Below are positions 27,593-36,929 of a stretch of 58,346 nt of DNA, one piece after another. Origin of the DNA: Flammeovirgaceae bacterium UBA976. Lineage in GTDB: Bacteria > Bacteroidota > Bacteroidia > Cytophagales > Cyclobacteriaceae. The stretch is taken from positions 14,380 to 72,725 of the forward strand of contig DBBU01000027.1 of assembly GCA_002292365.1 (NCBI GenBank), written 5' to 3'. Positions within the stretch are counted from its first letter, which is position 1. Every line of letters starts with the position of its first letter. Both the position numbers and the translations under genes were made by a program. Under the pieces are notes generated by a model that saw only the letters and a list, made by a program, of their open reading frames with translations, made no database searches and had not been told where the DNA came from.

Positions 27593-27987
27593 TCAAAAAC
27601 TCAACAAAGCGAAATACTTCGAAGTGAGAAGGGAAGCAGAGGTTGCGCCAAATCCATAAGGAACCAGTAACTTTATCAGCACCTTTTGGTCGGTTTGGTA
27701 AAGTAAAAGCTGGGCAGTTCTAGATAAAAATTCACTCTAACGAAAAAATTCTAGCTTTAGTTGATTTACTTAGATTTAATTAATTGATATATAATAAGTT
27801 GTGTTTCTTTTAGTAAAGTCCCAAAGATAATTTGGTTTCAAAATTATATATTTATAACTATCTATTAATGAGTATTTTAAAAATATTTGAGTAAAGTAAT
27901 AATTTTAGTTATTATTGTATTTGATTTAGACATGTAAAATCACGACTAAAACACATTTTTACTTCAAACATAAAACCAATCAGACGG
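27593..27987. other. Intergenic region, no gene seen
   Basis: About 395 bp, AT-rich in its second half. No frame over 30 codons has a recognisable motif, and no TAnnTTTG element is convincing before the next ATG at 27988. No hairpin with a T tract was evident after the phosphatase. Confidence 0.35.
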
Positions 27988-29121
27988 ATGAAAAATTTAT
28001 TAATTATCACTTGTTTACTTTTTGGATTGACTTCCCATGCCCAATGGATTGCCAAAACATCTTGTTCAAAAAAGGCCGCCATAATCGCAAATGAGGCACT
28101 CGAATCTCGATTAAATGTGGAGCCTTTAATTGCTCTGGGTCAAGCCAAAGCTGCCCTAACTTTGGACCCAGATTGTGGATGTGCAAAAATCATCATTGCG
28201 GGACTTGCCAGTGCAAATAAAGATTGGGGGTCTAGAAAGGACAAATTAGGCAGCATAGATCGTTCGAGTTTATCGGATGAGGAAAAAGCTTGGTATGATA
28301 TTCTGAGGGCTAGTGAGGGTCAAGTAAAAGAAAAATTAAATGCGGCTTTAGCAGTCTATCCCAACAGTCCGATGTTTAATTACTTTTCACTAGGAGAAGA
28401 TGTAAATGCCAGTATAGCTTTTGCAGAAAAATTCCCTAAATATGCGTCACCGGTCCTCAATTCAATTACCTATGGCTATGGTCGCGGGGAAGATGTAGCA
28501 GCTGATTACGCTAAGGCTATGGAGAGCGGACAAAAATCGATCACCCTACACGATGGACCCAATATTTATGACACCATGGCTGAGATAGAGTTTGAATTAG
28601 GTAACTATCAAAACGCCTTAGACAATCAGCTCAAGGCGGTAGATTTTGCTCATGCGGGAGGTTCACCCTATTTGGTAAGTGCACAGAAGTACTGGCATTA
28701 CAACAACAAAGAAGAAATCGTAAGAACTTTGATTGAAATGCAAAATAAACTTCAAGTAGCGATCACCGGAGGGGATCAAGAAACTGCATTATCACTCATG
28801 GATGCCAATAATCCCATGTACACGGGGGATTCAAATCTAGAAGACTTCTACAAATTTGACGCAGCTAAGGTGATGGATGGAGCAAATGTGAAATGGAGTG
28901 CCTTAGAGTTATATGATTTTCACAGTCAATTCTCACCCGACATGAGTACGGCTGTTTTGTCTTTTTACGCTAAAGGAGGATATTCGGTAGACGGGGGCGA
29001 AGAAGTTGCGTACAGAACCCGCGCTTCTAGTGTCTGGACTCGAACTAATGATGGCTGGAAGGTAATTCATGGTAACTGGGCACCTCAAAGAGGGATGATG
29101 GGAATCCCCGTGGCTGATTAA
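27988..29121 (+). CDS. Secreted helical-repeat protein with NTF2-like domain
   Basis: A 377-aa exported protein. Signal peptide MKNLLIITCLLFGLTSHAQ, then about 220 residues of TPR/SEL1-like helical repeats (IALGQAKAALTLDPDCG, NIYDTMAEIEFELGNYQNAL, DNQLKAVDFAHAGGS). The C-terminal 110 residues look like a SnoaL/NTF2-like domain, which ends typically in ASSVWTRTNDGWKVIHGNWAP. Such two-part proteins are common in Bacteroidota and Saprospirae-like genomes; role unknown. A strong hairpin terminator follows at 29208-29239. Single gene. Confidence 0.7.
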   Translation: MKNLLIITCLLFGLTSHAQWIAKTSCSKKAAIIANEALESRLNVEPLIALGQAKAALTLDPDCGCAKIIIAGLASANKDWGSRKDKLGSIDRSSLSDEEKAWYDILRASEGQVKEKLNAALAVYPNSPMFNYFSLGEDVNASIAFAEKFPKYASPVLNSITYGYGRGEDVAADYAKAMESGQKSITLHDGPNIYDTMAEIEFELGNYQNALDNQLKAVDFAHAGGSPYLVSAQKYWHYNNKEEIVRTLIEMQNKLQVAITGGDQETALSLMDANNPMYTGDSNLEDFYKFDAAKVMDGANVKWSALELYDFHSQFSPDMSTAVLSFYAKGGYSVDGGEEVAYRTRASSVWTRTNDGWKVIHGNWAPQRGMMGIPVAD

Positions 29122-29498
29122 TTTGAGAAGTTTTATGCACCCTTCCAACCATTAGCAACATTTGGGTGTTCTTTGTTTATAGGTATAAGCCAATTTATAT
29201 GAAGAAGAAAAACCAAGATGATAAATTCACTTGGTTTTTTTTGTGCTTTTGGATTATAAAACTTGGCAAACCCTGCGTAACTCTTTGAATAGTATTCACG
29301 TAAGGCTTTTTTGTGAAGGTTATTTTTTTTAAAAATCATCACATTTCCCAAAGAATTAAGCCCTATCTATTACCCCTCCAATGATTAATTGATCAGCTCA
29401 ATCACCTCATATGTATGATAGATATCACAAAATCTATTTATATCCAAATTACGGAAAAGATGATAGGCCCAGGTTTTACTAATAAAATTTACCTAAAG
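29122..29498. other. Intergenic region between convergent genes
   Basis: Contains the terminator described separately. A 72-codon minus-strand frame (29133-29351) is basic with no motif and runs through the terminator, so I do not call it a gene. Confidence 0.45.
29208..29239 (+). terminator. Intrinsic terminator
   Basis: Arms AAAAACCAAG (29208-29217) and CTTGGTTTTT (29230-29239), 12-nt loop, followed by more T. It closes the NTF2-like gene 87 nt after its stop. Confidence 0.8.
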
Positions 29499-29789
29499 CT
29501 ACCCTAGGAATGCTTCAATGCCTCCCAGAAGAATTCTGACTTGAGTAAACCCATTTGACTCAAGAAATATTTTGGCTTGGTTTGATCTCTCTCCCGTCTT
29601 ACAATGGACAATAATTTCTTGATCTTTCAAAGGACTGAGTTCATCAAGTTGGTCTGGAATACTGGTAAGGGGTATCAATTGCGCGCCAATATTAGATTCT
29701 TCATGCTCCCAAGGCTCTCTTACATCAAAAAAGTTGAGAGTTTCACTTTTATTTAATCTGGTTTTTAATTCTGAAACCTCAATATCCAT
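29499..29789 (-). CDS. Rhodanese-like domain protein
   Basis: A 96-aa single rhodanese domain. FFDVREPWEHEESNI is the CH2A-like block and the active-site loop is IVHCKTGERSNQAK with catalytic Cys about residue 62. Such proteins transfer sulfur from persulfide carriers. It begins 2 nt after the T9SS protein gene ends, so it is the last gene of the ddl operon. A functional link to that operon is not obvious. Confidence 0.88.
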   Translation of the reverse strand: MDIEVSELKTRLNKSETLNFFDVREPWEHEESNIGAQLIPLTSIPDQLDELSPLKDQEIIVHCKTGERSNQAKIFLESNGFTQVRILLGGIEAFLG

Positions 29790-29791
29790 AA

Positions 29792-31669
29792 TTATTTTTC
29801 GATAAGTATCTTTTGAGTAATCAAACTTGATCCACGTTGTAAGTTTAATAAATATACACCTTTTGGATAGGCTCTGAAATCTAAAATAGGATTAAAATCT
29901 CCGAGAGTCATAATTTTTCCTGATGAGTCATATAAAAAATAATGATCATAGGCCTCAGAAATATTGATGAGCCCATCCGATGGATTTGGGTAGATGCGTG
30001 CTTCCAATTTATTTTTAGCAGTTCCCAATATGAAGTTATTGACCTCGCCAAATACGGCTCTTATCATTAGGGATCCTTGAAGTCGCGTATTTTGTTCCCA
30101 TTCAGTCCCTGTATTCGAAAAAATGGCGGTCATTCCTAAAGTGTTGTCTTTATCGAATCCCACGCCGATGTAATCTTCGGTAAACTGTTTAAATCCGATG
30201 TAGATGGTATCCTTGACATAGATATTTTGGGAAAAGACAATTTCATTAAAGTCTTGTCGATCATTGTTGACAATTTGAAAAGATTGACGATGGAGTACTC
30301 CTGAATCTAATAATTCACCCCAAACCATTAGTTCTAAGCCCTTTCCATTTGAACTTGGATTAACGGAAGGAAAATTAATTTGCATGCCCGTCAACGTATC
30401 AGGTTCATTGACTACAAAACGAACCGCCAACTTACCCGTCATAAAATTGATACCTGCAGCAAAGTCTGCCGTCCCATCATCAAAGGCATAATGGTCATTA
30501 AGTTGGTAATACTGCCGAAGGGTGTCATTGGTCCGCAAATTAGTATTTGAAAAAAGTGTATCTCCTTCTGTACTGATTTGTTCATACAAAAACTTATCCC
30601 CTGTATTGTAGGTAAAAGTAGATTCAATCACTGCTGAATCATCTTCTGTATTGATTAAAGAGGCTTTCATACTCAATCCTTCTACTTTCCTTCCCACCTC
30701 TAAAGCAGATAATCTGAACAGGGCGACGCTTCCTGTTGAAATGGTATTTCCATTGGTTTGATTGTTCAGGCTATGGACATACTCCAAGGGGCTGGGCAGT
30801 GCATAGAGGTTATTGGCTGTGGTATATTGAGGGGTGATGTAACTACTGGGGTCGGATAGGTATTGTTTCAATGGGATTTCATAATAAGGACTGAAAAGTA
30901 AGCTAGGCGCTGTAGAGAGCGTACGATCTTGATGACTAAAGTCATCTAAGTCTCTGTTTTCATTAAGATAAATATAGTCAAGGTTCCAAGTATCATAAAT
31001 ACCATTGAGACTGCTGAAAGATTGAAATTTAATTTTAAAAGAAGGGTGATAAAACTCACTGCCTGATACAGGAATAATTATTTGCTGAAAGCTCGGCAGA
31101 CTATCTGCATCTAAGCTTAACTGATCCAAACCACCTACAAGAGAAAAAAGGGTTTCATCTTCTGGAAAAAGATCCTGCAAGACCCAAGCACTGTCGATAC
31201 TCCAAAACATGACGGTCAAGGAGTCTTCCAATTCGGGAATTTCACCTCTGCCCAAGAGTTGCCAATAAAAACTTAAGCGTACTTGAGACCTTTTTGAGGG
31301 TGCTATTTTACTGAGATCGATAGGATGGGTGATCAAGCTGTCACCAGCGCCATTAAAAAGGCTATTCAAGGCATAAGGATTACCGTTCATGTTGGTGCCG
31401 TCAAAGGTAGCCACGTACTGAGAGGGCGGATGAATGGCCAGGTTGTTGTTAACAAAAACAGAATTGCCACTTTCCCACAAAAGAGAGTCAGGAACATTTC
31501 GAGATTGCGAAAAATCATCCCAGAATGGTAAATTCAAAGTATTGAGAATTTGATCTTTTCTACCATTGGAACGTGGCTCATTGATACTTTTCAATGGTTT
31601 TAGCTGGATTTGACCCCACAATGAAAATTGAAGCAAAAGAATTAGACAAACCATAATGTAGCGCATCAT
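29792..31669 (-). CDS. T9SS type A sorting domain protein, secreted
   Basis: A 625-aa protein with a signal peptide (LILLLQFSLWGQ) and a C-terminal type IX sorting domain (RIYPNPSDGLINIS, then YDSSGKI, and KGVYLLNLQRGS). The middle is a beta-rich extracellular region with Asp/Asn/Ser-rich repeats and no catalytic motif I can name. It is exported by T9SS, anchored or released at the surface. It sits between a PASTA protein and a rhodanese in the ddl operon. Confidence 0.85.
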   Translation of the reverse strand: MMRYIMVCLILLLQFSLWGQIQLKPLKSINEPRSNGRKDQILNTLNLPFWDDFSQSRNVPDSLLWESGNSVFVNNNLAIHPPSQYVATFDGTNMNGNPYALNSLFNGAGDSLITHPIDLSKIAPSKRSQVRLSFYWQLLGRGEIPELEDSLTVMFWSIDSAWVLQDLFPEDETLFSLVGGLDQLSLDADSLPSFQQIIIPVSGSEFYHPSFKIKFQSFSSLNGIYDTWNLDYIYLNENRDLDDFSHQDRTLSTAPSLLFSPYYEIPLKQYLSDPSSYITPQYTTANNLYALPSPLEYVHSLNNQTNGNTISTGSVALFRLSALEVGRKVEGLSMKASLINTEDDSAVIESTFTYNTGDKFLYEQISTEGDTLFSNTNLRTNDTLRQYYQLNDHYAFDDGTADFAAGINFMTGKLAVRFVVNEPDTLTGMQINFPSVNPSSNGKGLELMVWGELLDSGVLHRQSFQIVNNDRQDFNEIVFSQNIYVKDTIYIGFKQFTEDYIGVGFDKDNTLGMTAIFSNTGTEWEQNTRLQGSLMIRAVFGEVNNFILGTAKNKLEARIYPNPSDGLINISEAYDHYFLYDSSGKIMTLGDFNPILDFRAYPKGVYLLNLQRGSSLITQKILIEK

Positions 31670-31679
31670 TATTGCTATC

Positions 31680-32540
31680 TTAAGGGTTATGATTTAATGA
31701 ATCAGGATGATAGATCCATAAATTTACGGATTCTTTAATGACCATAGGTTCGCCAGGAGATGGATACTGATCGACAACTTGGCCGACCTCAACTGAAATC
31801 TTGAGTGTATCTGCAATGTCAAATTCATCCATAGATATTAAAACGGCAGTATCTATGTTCTGGTATACAATAGCTCCCAACTTTAAGGCCGAACCAGTTA
31901 TGGTAACTTGTGCAATATCGGCATCTAAACCGATGAGGTAAGGAGATTCGAGGCTAGAATTGCCATATCCATCACCAATAGTTAAGTCAATCACTGATCC
32001 TTTAGGTATTTTTGTACCAGGAATAACCTCTTCTCCATTCATTTTTTGAATCAGGACGGCATTGAAGGCTAAATCAGCTACATATCTGGTTTTACCAAAT
32101 TTCAAATCAAAGTTATTCAAGATCATCAGGGCATTTTTCAATGAGCCATTCGTTAAATCAGGCATTTTTACCATCGGAGGGTCTGTTGAATTCAATGTGA
32201 TGTATATTTTCCTGAATTCCTTGACTTTAGCGTTGGGCATGGGAAATTGTTTCAAAACGGTCAATGGTGGAATTTCCGATGAATAGCCTGAATCAACGCT
32301 GATTTCATATCGAAGACTTCTGAGTGATAAATAATCGTCAAGATCATCTACATGAACCCCTGTAATATTGGGAACAGTCAGCGTATCACCATGATTTGTA
32401 GTGATTGGTAGATAGATGTAGAAAAATATAAAAGTGGCTAAAATACCAGTCACAGTCAGAAATAGTAGCTGTTTCAGGAGTTGTAGTATCGAGCTAGGTA
32501 CCACAATACTTTTAAAAAAATTAAATATTTTGTGCAGCAT
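31680..32540 (-). CDS. PASTA domain membrane protein
   Basis: A 286-aa protein: one membrane segment (residues about 19-46, LLKQLLFLTVTGILATFIFF), then three PASTA-like modules: about 53-120 (VPNITGVHVDDLDDYL), 121-187 (KMPDLTNGSLKNALMIL) and 193-280 (LIGLDADIAQVTI, QYPSPGEP). PASTA modules bind peptidoglycan or muropeptides in the periplasm. No kinase is attached. It lies 7 nt after ddl, which fits a cell-wall role, and is followed 10 nt later by the T9SS protein. Confidence 0.88.
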   Translation of the reverse strand: MLHKIFNFFKSIVVPSSILQLLKQLLFLTVTGILATFIFFYIYLPITTNHGDTLTVPNITGVHVDDLDDYLSLRSLRYEISVDSGYSSEIPPLTVLKQFPMPNAKVKEFRKIYITLNSTDPPMVKMPDLTNGSLKNALMILNNFDLKFGKTRYVADLAFNAVLIQKMNGEEVIPGTKIPKGSVIDLTIGDGYGNSSLESPYLIGLDADIAQVTITGSALKLGAIVYQNIDTAVLISMDEFDIADTLKISVEVGQVVDQYPSPGEPMVIKESVNLWIYHPDSLNHNP

Positions 32541-32547
32541 CTTTTTA

Positions 32548-33618
32548 TTAATTGGGGCTATTTAAATCGGTGATGTATTGCTGCTCTTGCTGCCATCTCG
32601 CCTCACCGATCTCAATTATTTTAGATATGAGTTCGGGGTAGGAGATACCCATGTTTTTCCAAAGACCAGGAAACATACTAGCATCTGTAAATCCAGGGAT
32701 GGTATTGATCTCATTGATGAATATCTCATTCTCTTGTGTCAGAAAAACATCAACACGGGCAAAATCGTTACATTTTAAGATTATAAATGCTTTTTCACAA
32801 AGGGCTCTTATTTGTTGATGAACTGCGATAGGGATTTGAGCAGGAATCTCAACGCTTATGGCTGATTCATCTTGATATTTTGCCTCATAGGTATAGAAAT
32901 CGTAATTTTTCAAAAGGATAATTTCACCTGAAAGGGTAGATGAAAGCGCCTCATTTCCTATGATTCCGCATTCAAGTTCCCGACACTTCACAAAGGATTC
33001 TATGAGAATTTCATGTCCATATTTGAAACTGTCCGTGAGGGCATCATCAAAGTCTTCCAACGTATTTACCTTTGATATACCAACACTAGAGCCCAAATTA
33101 CCTGCTTTAACGATAAATGGCAGTCCCAGTTGGTTTTTGATTTTATCGAAAGAGATCTCTTCATCTTTGGTAAAGCTCATGTAGGGAACTACCGGAACAC
33201 CCGCATGTTCCAAAAGTTTTTTTGATACAATTTTATCCATTGAGATAGCCGAACCCAATACACTTGATCCGATAAGGATGACATTCAAACATTGCATCAG
33301 ACCTTGTATACTGCCATCTTCTCCATCTGTTCCATGAAGTATAGGGAACACAATTTGAATGGCAATGGATGTGCCAGAGGCTTTGATCTTAAAATGAGGA
33401 TGGGTTGCAGATAAAGACAAGGAAATTTCTTTTCCTGTTTCAATACCTTGCTCGGGATGATCAAGTAAAAACCAATTGCCTCTTTTGGATATGCCAATCA
33501 CAGAAAGATTGAAATGTGATGGATCAATATACTTGACCACATTGGTCGCAGATTGCAGAGAGATCTCATGCTCAACCGAACGACCACCAAAAAGAATGAT
33601 TAAATTTTTGCTCGGCAT
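32548..33618 (-). CDS. ddl: D-alanine-D-alanine ligase
   Basis: ATP-grasp ligase making D-Ala-D-Ala for peptidoglycan; 356 aa. Motifs: ILFGGRSVEHEISL (N-terminal), HGTDGEDGSIQGL, the glycine-rich FIVKAGNLGSSVGISKV, ECGIIG, ARVDVFLTQEN, and FINEINTIPGFTDASMFPGLW (Mg2+ ligands). Likely first gene of a ddl-PASTA-T9SS-rhodanese operon on the minus strand. Complete at the N-terminus: MPSKNLIILFGGRS starts directly at the family motif. Confidence 0.95.
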   Translation of the reverse strand: MPSKNLIILFGGRSVEHEISLQSATNVVKYIDPSHFNLSVIGISKRGNWFLLDHPEQGIETGKEISLSLSATHPHFKIKASGTSIAIQIVFPILHGTDGEDGSIQGLMQCLNVILIGSSVLGSAISMDKIVSKKLLEHAGVPVVPYMSFTKDEEISFDKIKNQLGLPFIVKAGNLGSSVGISKVNTLEDFDDALTDSFKYGHEILIESFVKCRELECGIIGNEALSSTLSGEIILLKNYDFYTYEAKYQDESAISVEIPAQIPIAVHQQIRALCEKAFIILKCNDFARVDVFLTQENEIFINEINTIPGFTDASMFPGLWKNMGISYPELISKIIEIGEARWQQEQQYITDLNSPN

Positions 33619-33675
33619 AGGATGACAAAAATAGACTTTAGGCTTGACTCTAAAAACTTTAGTCTAAAGAATCCT

Positions 33676-36645
33676 TCAGTTCTTAATGATAACTTTTTCA
33701 ATAAAATGCTCATAGGGTCCGGTAACTATTAGGAAAAAGAGCCCAGATAGGTCTTGGACCTCTAATTGCACGGTTTCATTCAATAACTGAGTGTACTCTA
33801 GTTTTTGGTGTATTTGACCTGAAATGTCAACAAGTTGAACGGTGACATCTTGTTTTTCTGATAAATGAAAGCTGAGATTCAAGTAGTCTGAAACTGGATT
33901 AGGGTAGCAGCTGACCCAGTCCTCAAACTGTGGACGTTCCGAGTTACCAGTATTTAAGAACTCAATATTATCTAAATATAAATTATTGCCATTGCCATTG
34001 CTAAAAACAAAGGCGATGCGGAGTGATTCCTCAACCAAAAAATCATTAAGATCAATGAATACATTCTGCCAGACTGAATTTGCTTCCATAAGGAAGCCCT
34101 CATCAGAAAGAATATCGCTTAGCTGCTCGCTGTTTTTGTCAAAAAGCACATAATCAAAATGAGCTCCACAGTCTATAGAGATGAGAACGCTCAGTCGATC
34201 ATTTTTATTTAGTGTTCTCTTGTAAGCATAATCGAATCGAAGACTTAAACTATCTAAATAATCGGAAAATAATAAGGGGCTTATGAACCAACTTTCATTT
34301 CCTAAATCTATATTTTCATAGCCTTTGGCCATCAAAAAGGTATTTTTTTCAAAACTCGTAGCTTCCCAGATGGGGTTATTTTCCTGATTGGTGACGATCC
34401 AGTCATGAGCATCTTCAAAATCCAACCTGATAGGTAAGTCTACTTCAAGATCATTGAGGGTTGTAGACCACTGAAGGGTATCATTATCAAAGTTTTGATC
34501 TGTGGGTCCATTTGGGGTTGAGACCCAAACTTTAAAGTTAGATAAGCCTGTTTCTAACCCCTCTACAACTAGTTCATATGAGATAGATCGACCGGGTTCT
34601 AGTGAGCTAGTGATGACTTTAGAAGACTCAAGAATATTGTTCACAGAGACATTAAGGCTAATATCACTGCGTATTTGATTACCTCTATTCTCAAGATTAA
34701 GGCCAATTGTTTGCTTATTTTCACAAGTAATTAAGGGCACTTCATTTTGAGTATCCAAATGCAGATCATAGTCAAAATCGGCAAGATCAATTACATTGAT
34801 GTCATCCAGATATAGTTGTGAAGCCGTACTTGATTGGCCAATAAAGGCAAATTGAAGACTTGTTTCTTTTTGGAAAGCCATCAAATCGATCGTTATATTT
34901 TTCCATTCTGAAGAATCTTTTGGAGCAAAGAATGACGAGCTCGTTGAACTTACTGTAGCTAGATTTGTACCATATAATTCAACCAGATAATCTTCTGAAT
35001 AAAAGTTTTGACCGCAATCATAAGAGAGTGCAACAATGAGACCGTCTTGTTCATAATCTAATCCTGTACTTTGATAGGCATAGTTGAATGAAATTTGGGG
35101 GATTGAGTAATTACTTAAATTAAAATTAGGTGTGAATAAGTAATCAAACAATCCTAATGCAGTAGTATCAGCTGTAAAATCGATAGAGAGGGCTCGATTG
35201 AGGTCATCACTTGTATTAAAATGGACAGTATCCCAATGGCTCATTTGACCCTGCTCTAGTGCCGTTTCGAATTCAATATTTCCTTCAAAATTCATAACAA
35301 AGGGTAAGGTTGCTGTCGCATAGTTTGGAAGAGATGAACTTAATACATTATTTGACAAATTTCCATCTTCAGTTTGGTTAACTAAACCAATTTCGAAGGT
35401 CAGAACCGGGTTAGATAAATCATTCAGCGTAATCAATTGAAAGTTGATGGTAGCGGTCTCCAGAGGTTCATATCGCTCATTTATTTCAATGGTTTCGATC
35501 AACAAATCATTTAAGAAAAATGAGATCAAGAAATTTTCAATGGCGTTGGTTCCATAATTTCGGACATCAATCTTTGGTGAGAGGAGACTATTACAATCAC
35601 TCAAACGGATGGCATTAAAGGTCTTTATGCCCAAATCATTGAGAGCTATGATGGGGTCGTCTAAGGCGGGAGAATGCATTAAGGTATTACGGCGCGGGCT
35701 GTTATTTAAAACGACATGCATTCTTTCTTTTTGATTTTGAGTGAAAATATTCATGCACGCATCGTCTGTATAATTCATAAAATTAGAATACATGTCAGAG
35801 GTCTCACAACTGATCGCAGCATCAGAGGGGCATGTTCCGCTGTAAGAAGTAGATTGTAAAGGGGTATCCTCACAATAATCATCTGCATCACAATTTTGCA
35901 GATTTCCCCAGATATGTCTTAAACCCAGATAATGCCCGACTTCATGGGTAAGCGTTCTGCCATAACTATCAAAACTTCCCGTATTTTTGTTTATTCCTAG
36001 CCATTGGTAATCAATAGCTACCCCATCCAATAACCTGTCATTATTGATTTCGTTAGTACCTTCTAAATCTGAAAATGGAAAATTTGCCCAACCTAGATAG
36101 CCTTCCAAGTCGGCAATGTAAATGTTGAGATAGTTTTCTGCAGGCCAGTAATTTTCTGCATACAAGATCTTATCTTCGGAAAACTTATACGTATTTTGAG
36201 AACCTTGTTGTCTGGTGATTCCTTGCGTCGGTAGACCTTCAATATCTTGCTTCGCCAAAATAAAGGTTATTTCAGTATCGGCTGCCGCATCTAAAAATTC
36301 CAGTGGTGTGAGTGTTTGATCGCTATTTAATCTTCCGAAATCGTCATTTAAGATAGACAATTGTTCTAAGATTTTCTCTTCGGAGACATTGGTGCCTATT
36401 CCTAGGTCTTCCCCACGGTGGATGATATGAAAAACGACAGGTATTTGAAAGATTTCCTTGGCTTTTCTAGGACTATTAAATAAGATAAGGCCATTTTTTT
36501 TATAGTCTGACAGCCACTTTTCGAACTGCTCTGTTGTCTCTGCAGGACTATTAAAACCATCTAATCCACATCTTTTCTGACCCAAGCCGTCAAAGACTGA
36601 AAAAAGAATCGTTATGAACAAGAGCCTGCTTAATCGCATGCACAT
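33676..36645 (-). CDS. Secreted M43 (pappalysin-like) zinc metalloprotease with T9SS sorting domain
   Basis: A 989-aa secreted protease. Signal peptide at the N-terminus (LLFITILFSVFDG). The M43 catalytic site reads LTHEVGHYLGLRHIWG (HExxHxxGxxH zinc motif), followed by SNFMNYTDDACM with the Met-turn. Between about residue 330 and 890 are beta-sandwich and jellyroll-like repeats with many Asp (several DDIN and DNIE-type strings). The C-terminus (CYPNPVSDYLNLSF, VDISGQIHQKL) is a type IX sorting domain. It would act outside the cell. Stands alone, 29 nt after nifU on the same strand. Confidence 0.93.
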   Translation of the reverse strand: MCMRLSRLLFITILFSVFDGLGQKRCGLDGFNSPAETTEQFEKWLSDYKKNGLILFNSPRKAKEIFQIPVVFHIIHRGEDLGIGTNVSEEKILEQLSILNDDFGRLNSDQTLTPLEFLDAAADTEITFILAKQDIEGLPTQGITRQQGSQNTYKFSEDKILYAENYWPAENYLNIYIADLEGYLGWANFPFSDLEGTNEINNDRLLDGVAIDYQWLGINKNTGSFDSYGRTLTHEVGHYLGLRHIWGNLQNCDADDYCEDTPLQSTSYSGTCPSDAAISCETSDMYSNFMNYTDDACMNIFTQNQKERMHVVLNNSPRRNTLMHSPALDDPIIALNDLGIKTFNAIRLSDCNSLLSPKIDVRNYGTNAIENFLISFFLNDLLIETIEINERYEPLETATINFQLITLNDLSNPVLTFEIGLVNQTEDGNLSNNVLSSSLPNYATATLPFVMNFEGNIEFETALEQGQMSHWDTVHFNTSDDLNRALSIDFTADTTALGLFDYLFTPNFNLSNYSIPQISFNYAYQSTGLDYEQDGLIVALSYDCGQNFYSEDYLVELYGTNLATVSSTSSSFFAPKDSSEWKNITIDLMAFQKETSLQFAFIGQSSTASQLYLDDINVIDLADFDYDLHLDTQNEVPLITCENKQTIGLNLENRGNQIRSDISLNVSVNNILESSKVITSSLEPGRSISYELVVEGLETGLSNFKVWVSTPNGPTDQNFDNDTLQWSTTLNDLEVDLPIRLDFEDAHDWIVTNQENNPIWEATSFEKNTFLMAKGYENIDLGNESWFISPLLFSDYLDSLSLRFDYAYKRTLNKNDRLSVLISIDCGAHFDYVLFDKNSEQLSDILSDEGFLMEANSVWQNVFIDLNDFLVEESLRIAFVFSNGNGNNLYLDNIEFLNTGNSERPQFEDWVSCYPNPVSDYLNLSFHLSEKQDVTVQLVDISGQIHQKLEYTQLLNETVQLEVQDLSGLFFLIVTGPYEHFIEKVIIKN

Positions 36646-36674
36646 TAATTTGTAAATAAAATATCAAATGAGCA

Positions 36675-36923
36675 TCATGACTCATGCATCAGATTCGATG
36701 CTTCGACATGCATGATTTCTGGAGCCACGCGTTTAATAGCTTCTTCAACGCCTGCTTTGAGGGTCATGGTAGACATGGGGCAGGTTCCGCAATTTCCCAA
36801 AAGCTCGAGCATCACGGTATCTTTTTTAATTTCTACTACCCGCACATCACCACCGTCGGCCTCTAAATAAGGTCTAATACTACTCAATGCGAACTCTACT
36901 CTTTCTTTTAAATCTGAACTCAT
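36675..36923 (-). CDS. NifU-type Fe-S scaffold domain protein
   Basis: An 82-aa NifU C-terminal-domain protein. RPYLEADGGDVRVVEI and the cluster-binding pair in LLGNCGTCPMSTMTLK are the family marks. It assembles or carries Fe-S clusters. Six nt separate it from the mrp gene upstream, consistent with one Fe-S operon. Confidence 0.93.
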   Translation of the reverse strand: MSSDLKERVEFALSSIRPYLEADGGDVRVVEIKKDTVMLELLGNCGTCPMSTMTLKAGVEEAIKRVAPEIMHVEASNLMHES

Positions 36924-36929
36924 TATTTA

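Noticed and set aside
29133..29351. 72-codon minus-strand frame
   Set aside because: Runs through the terminator of the NTF2-like gene and has no family features.
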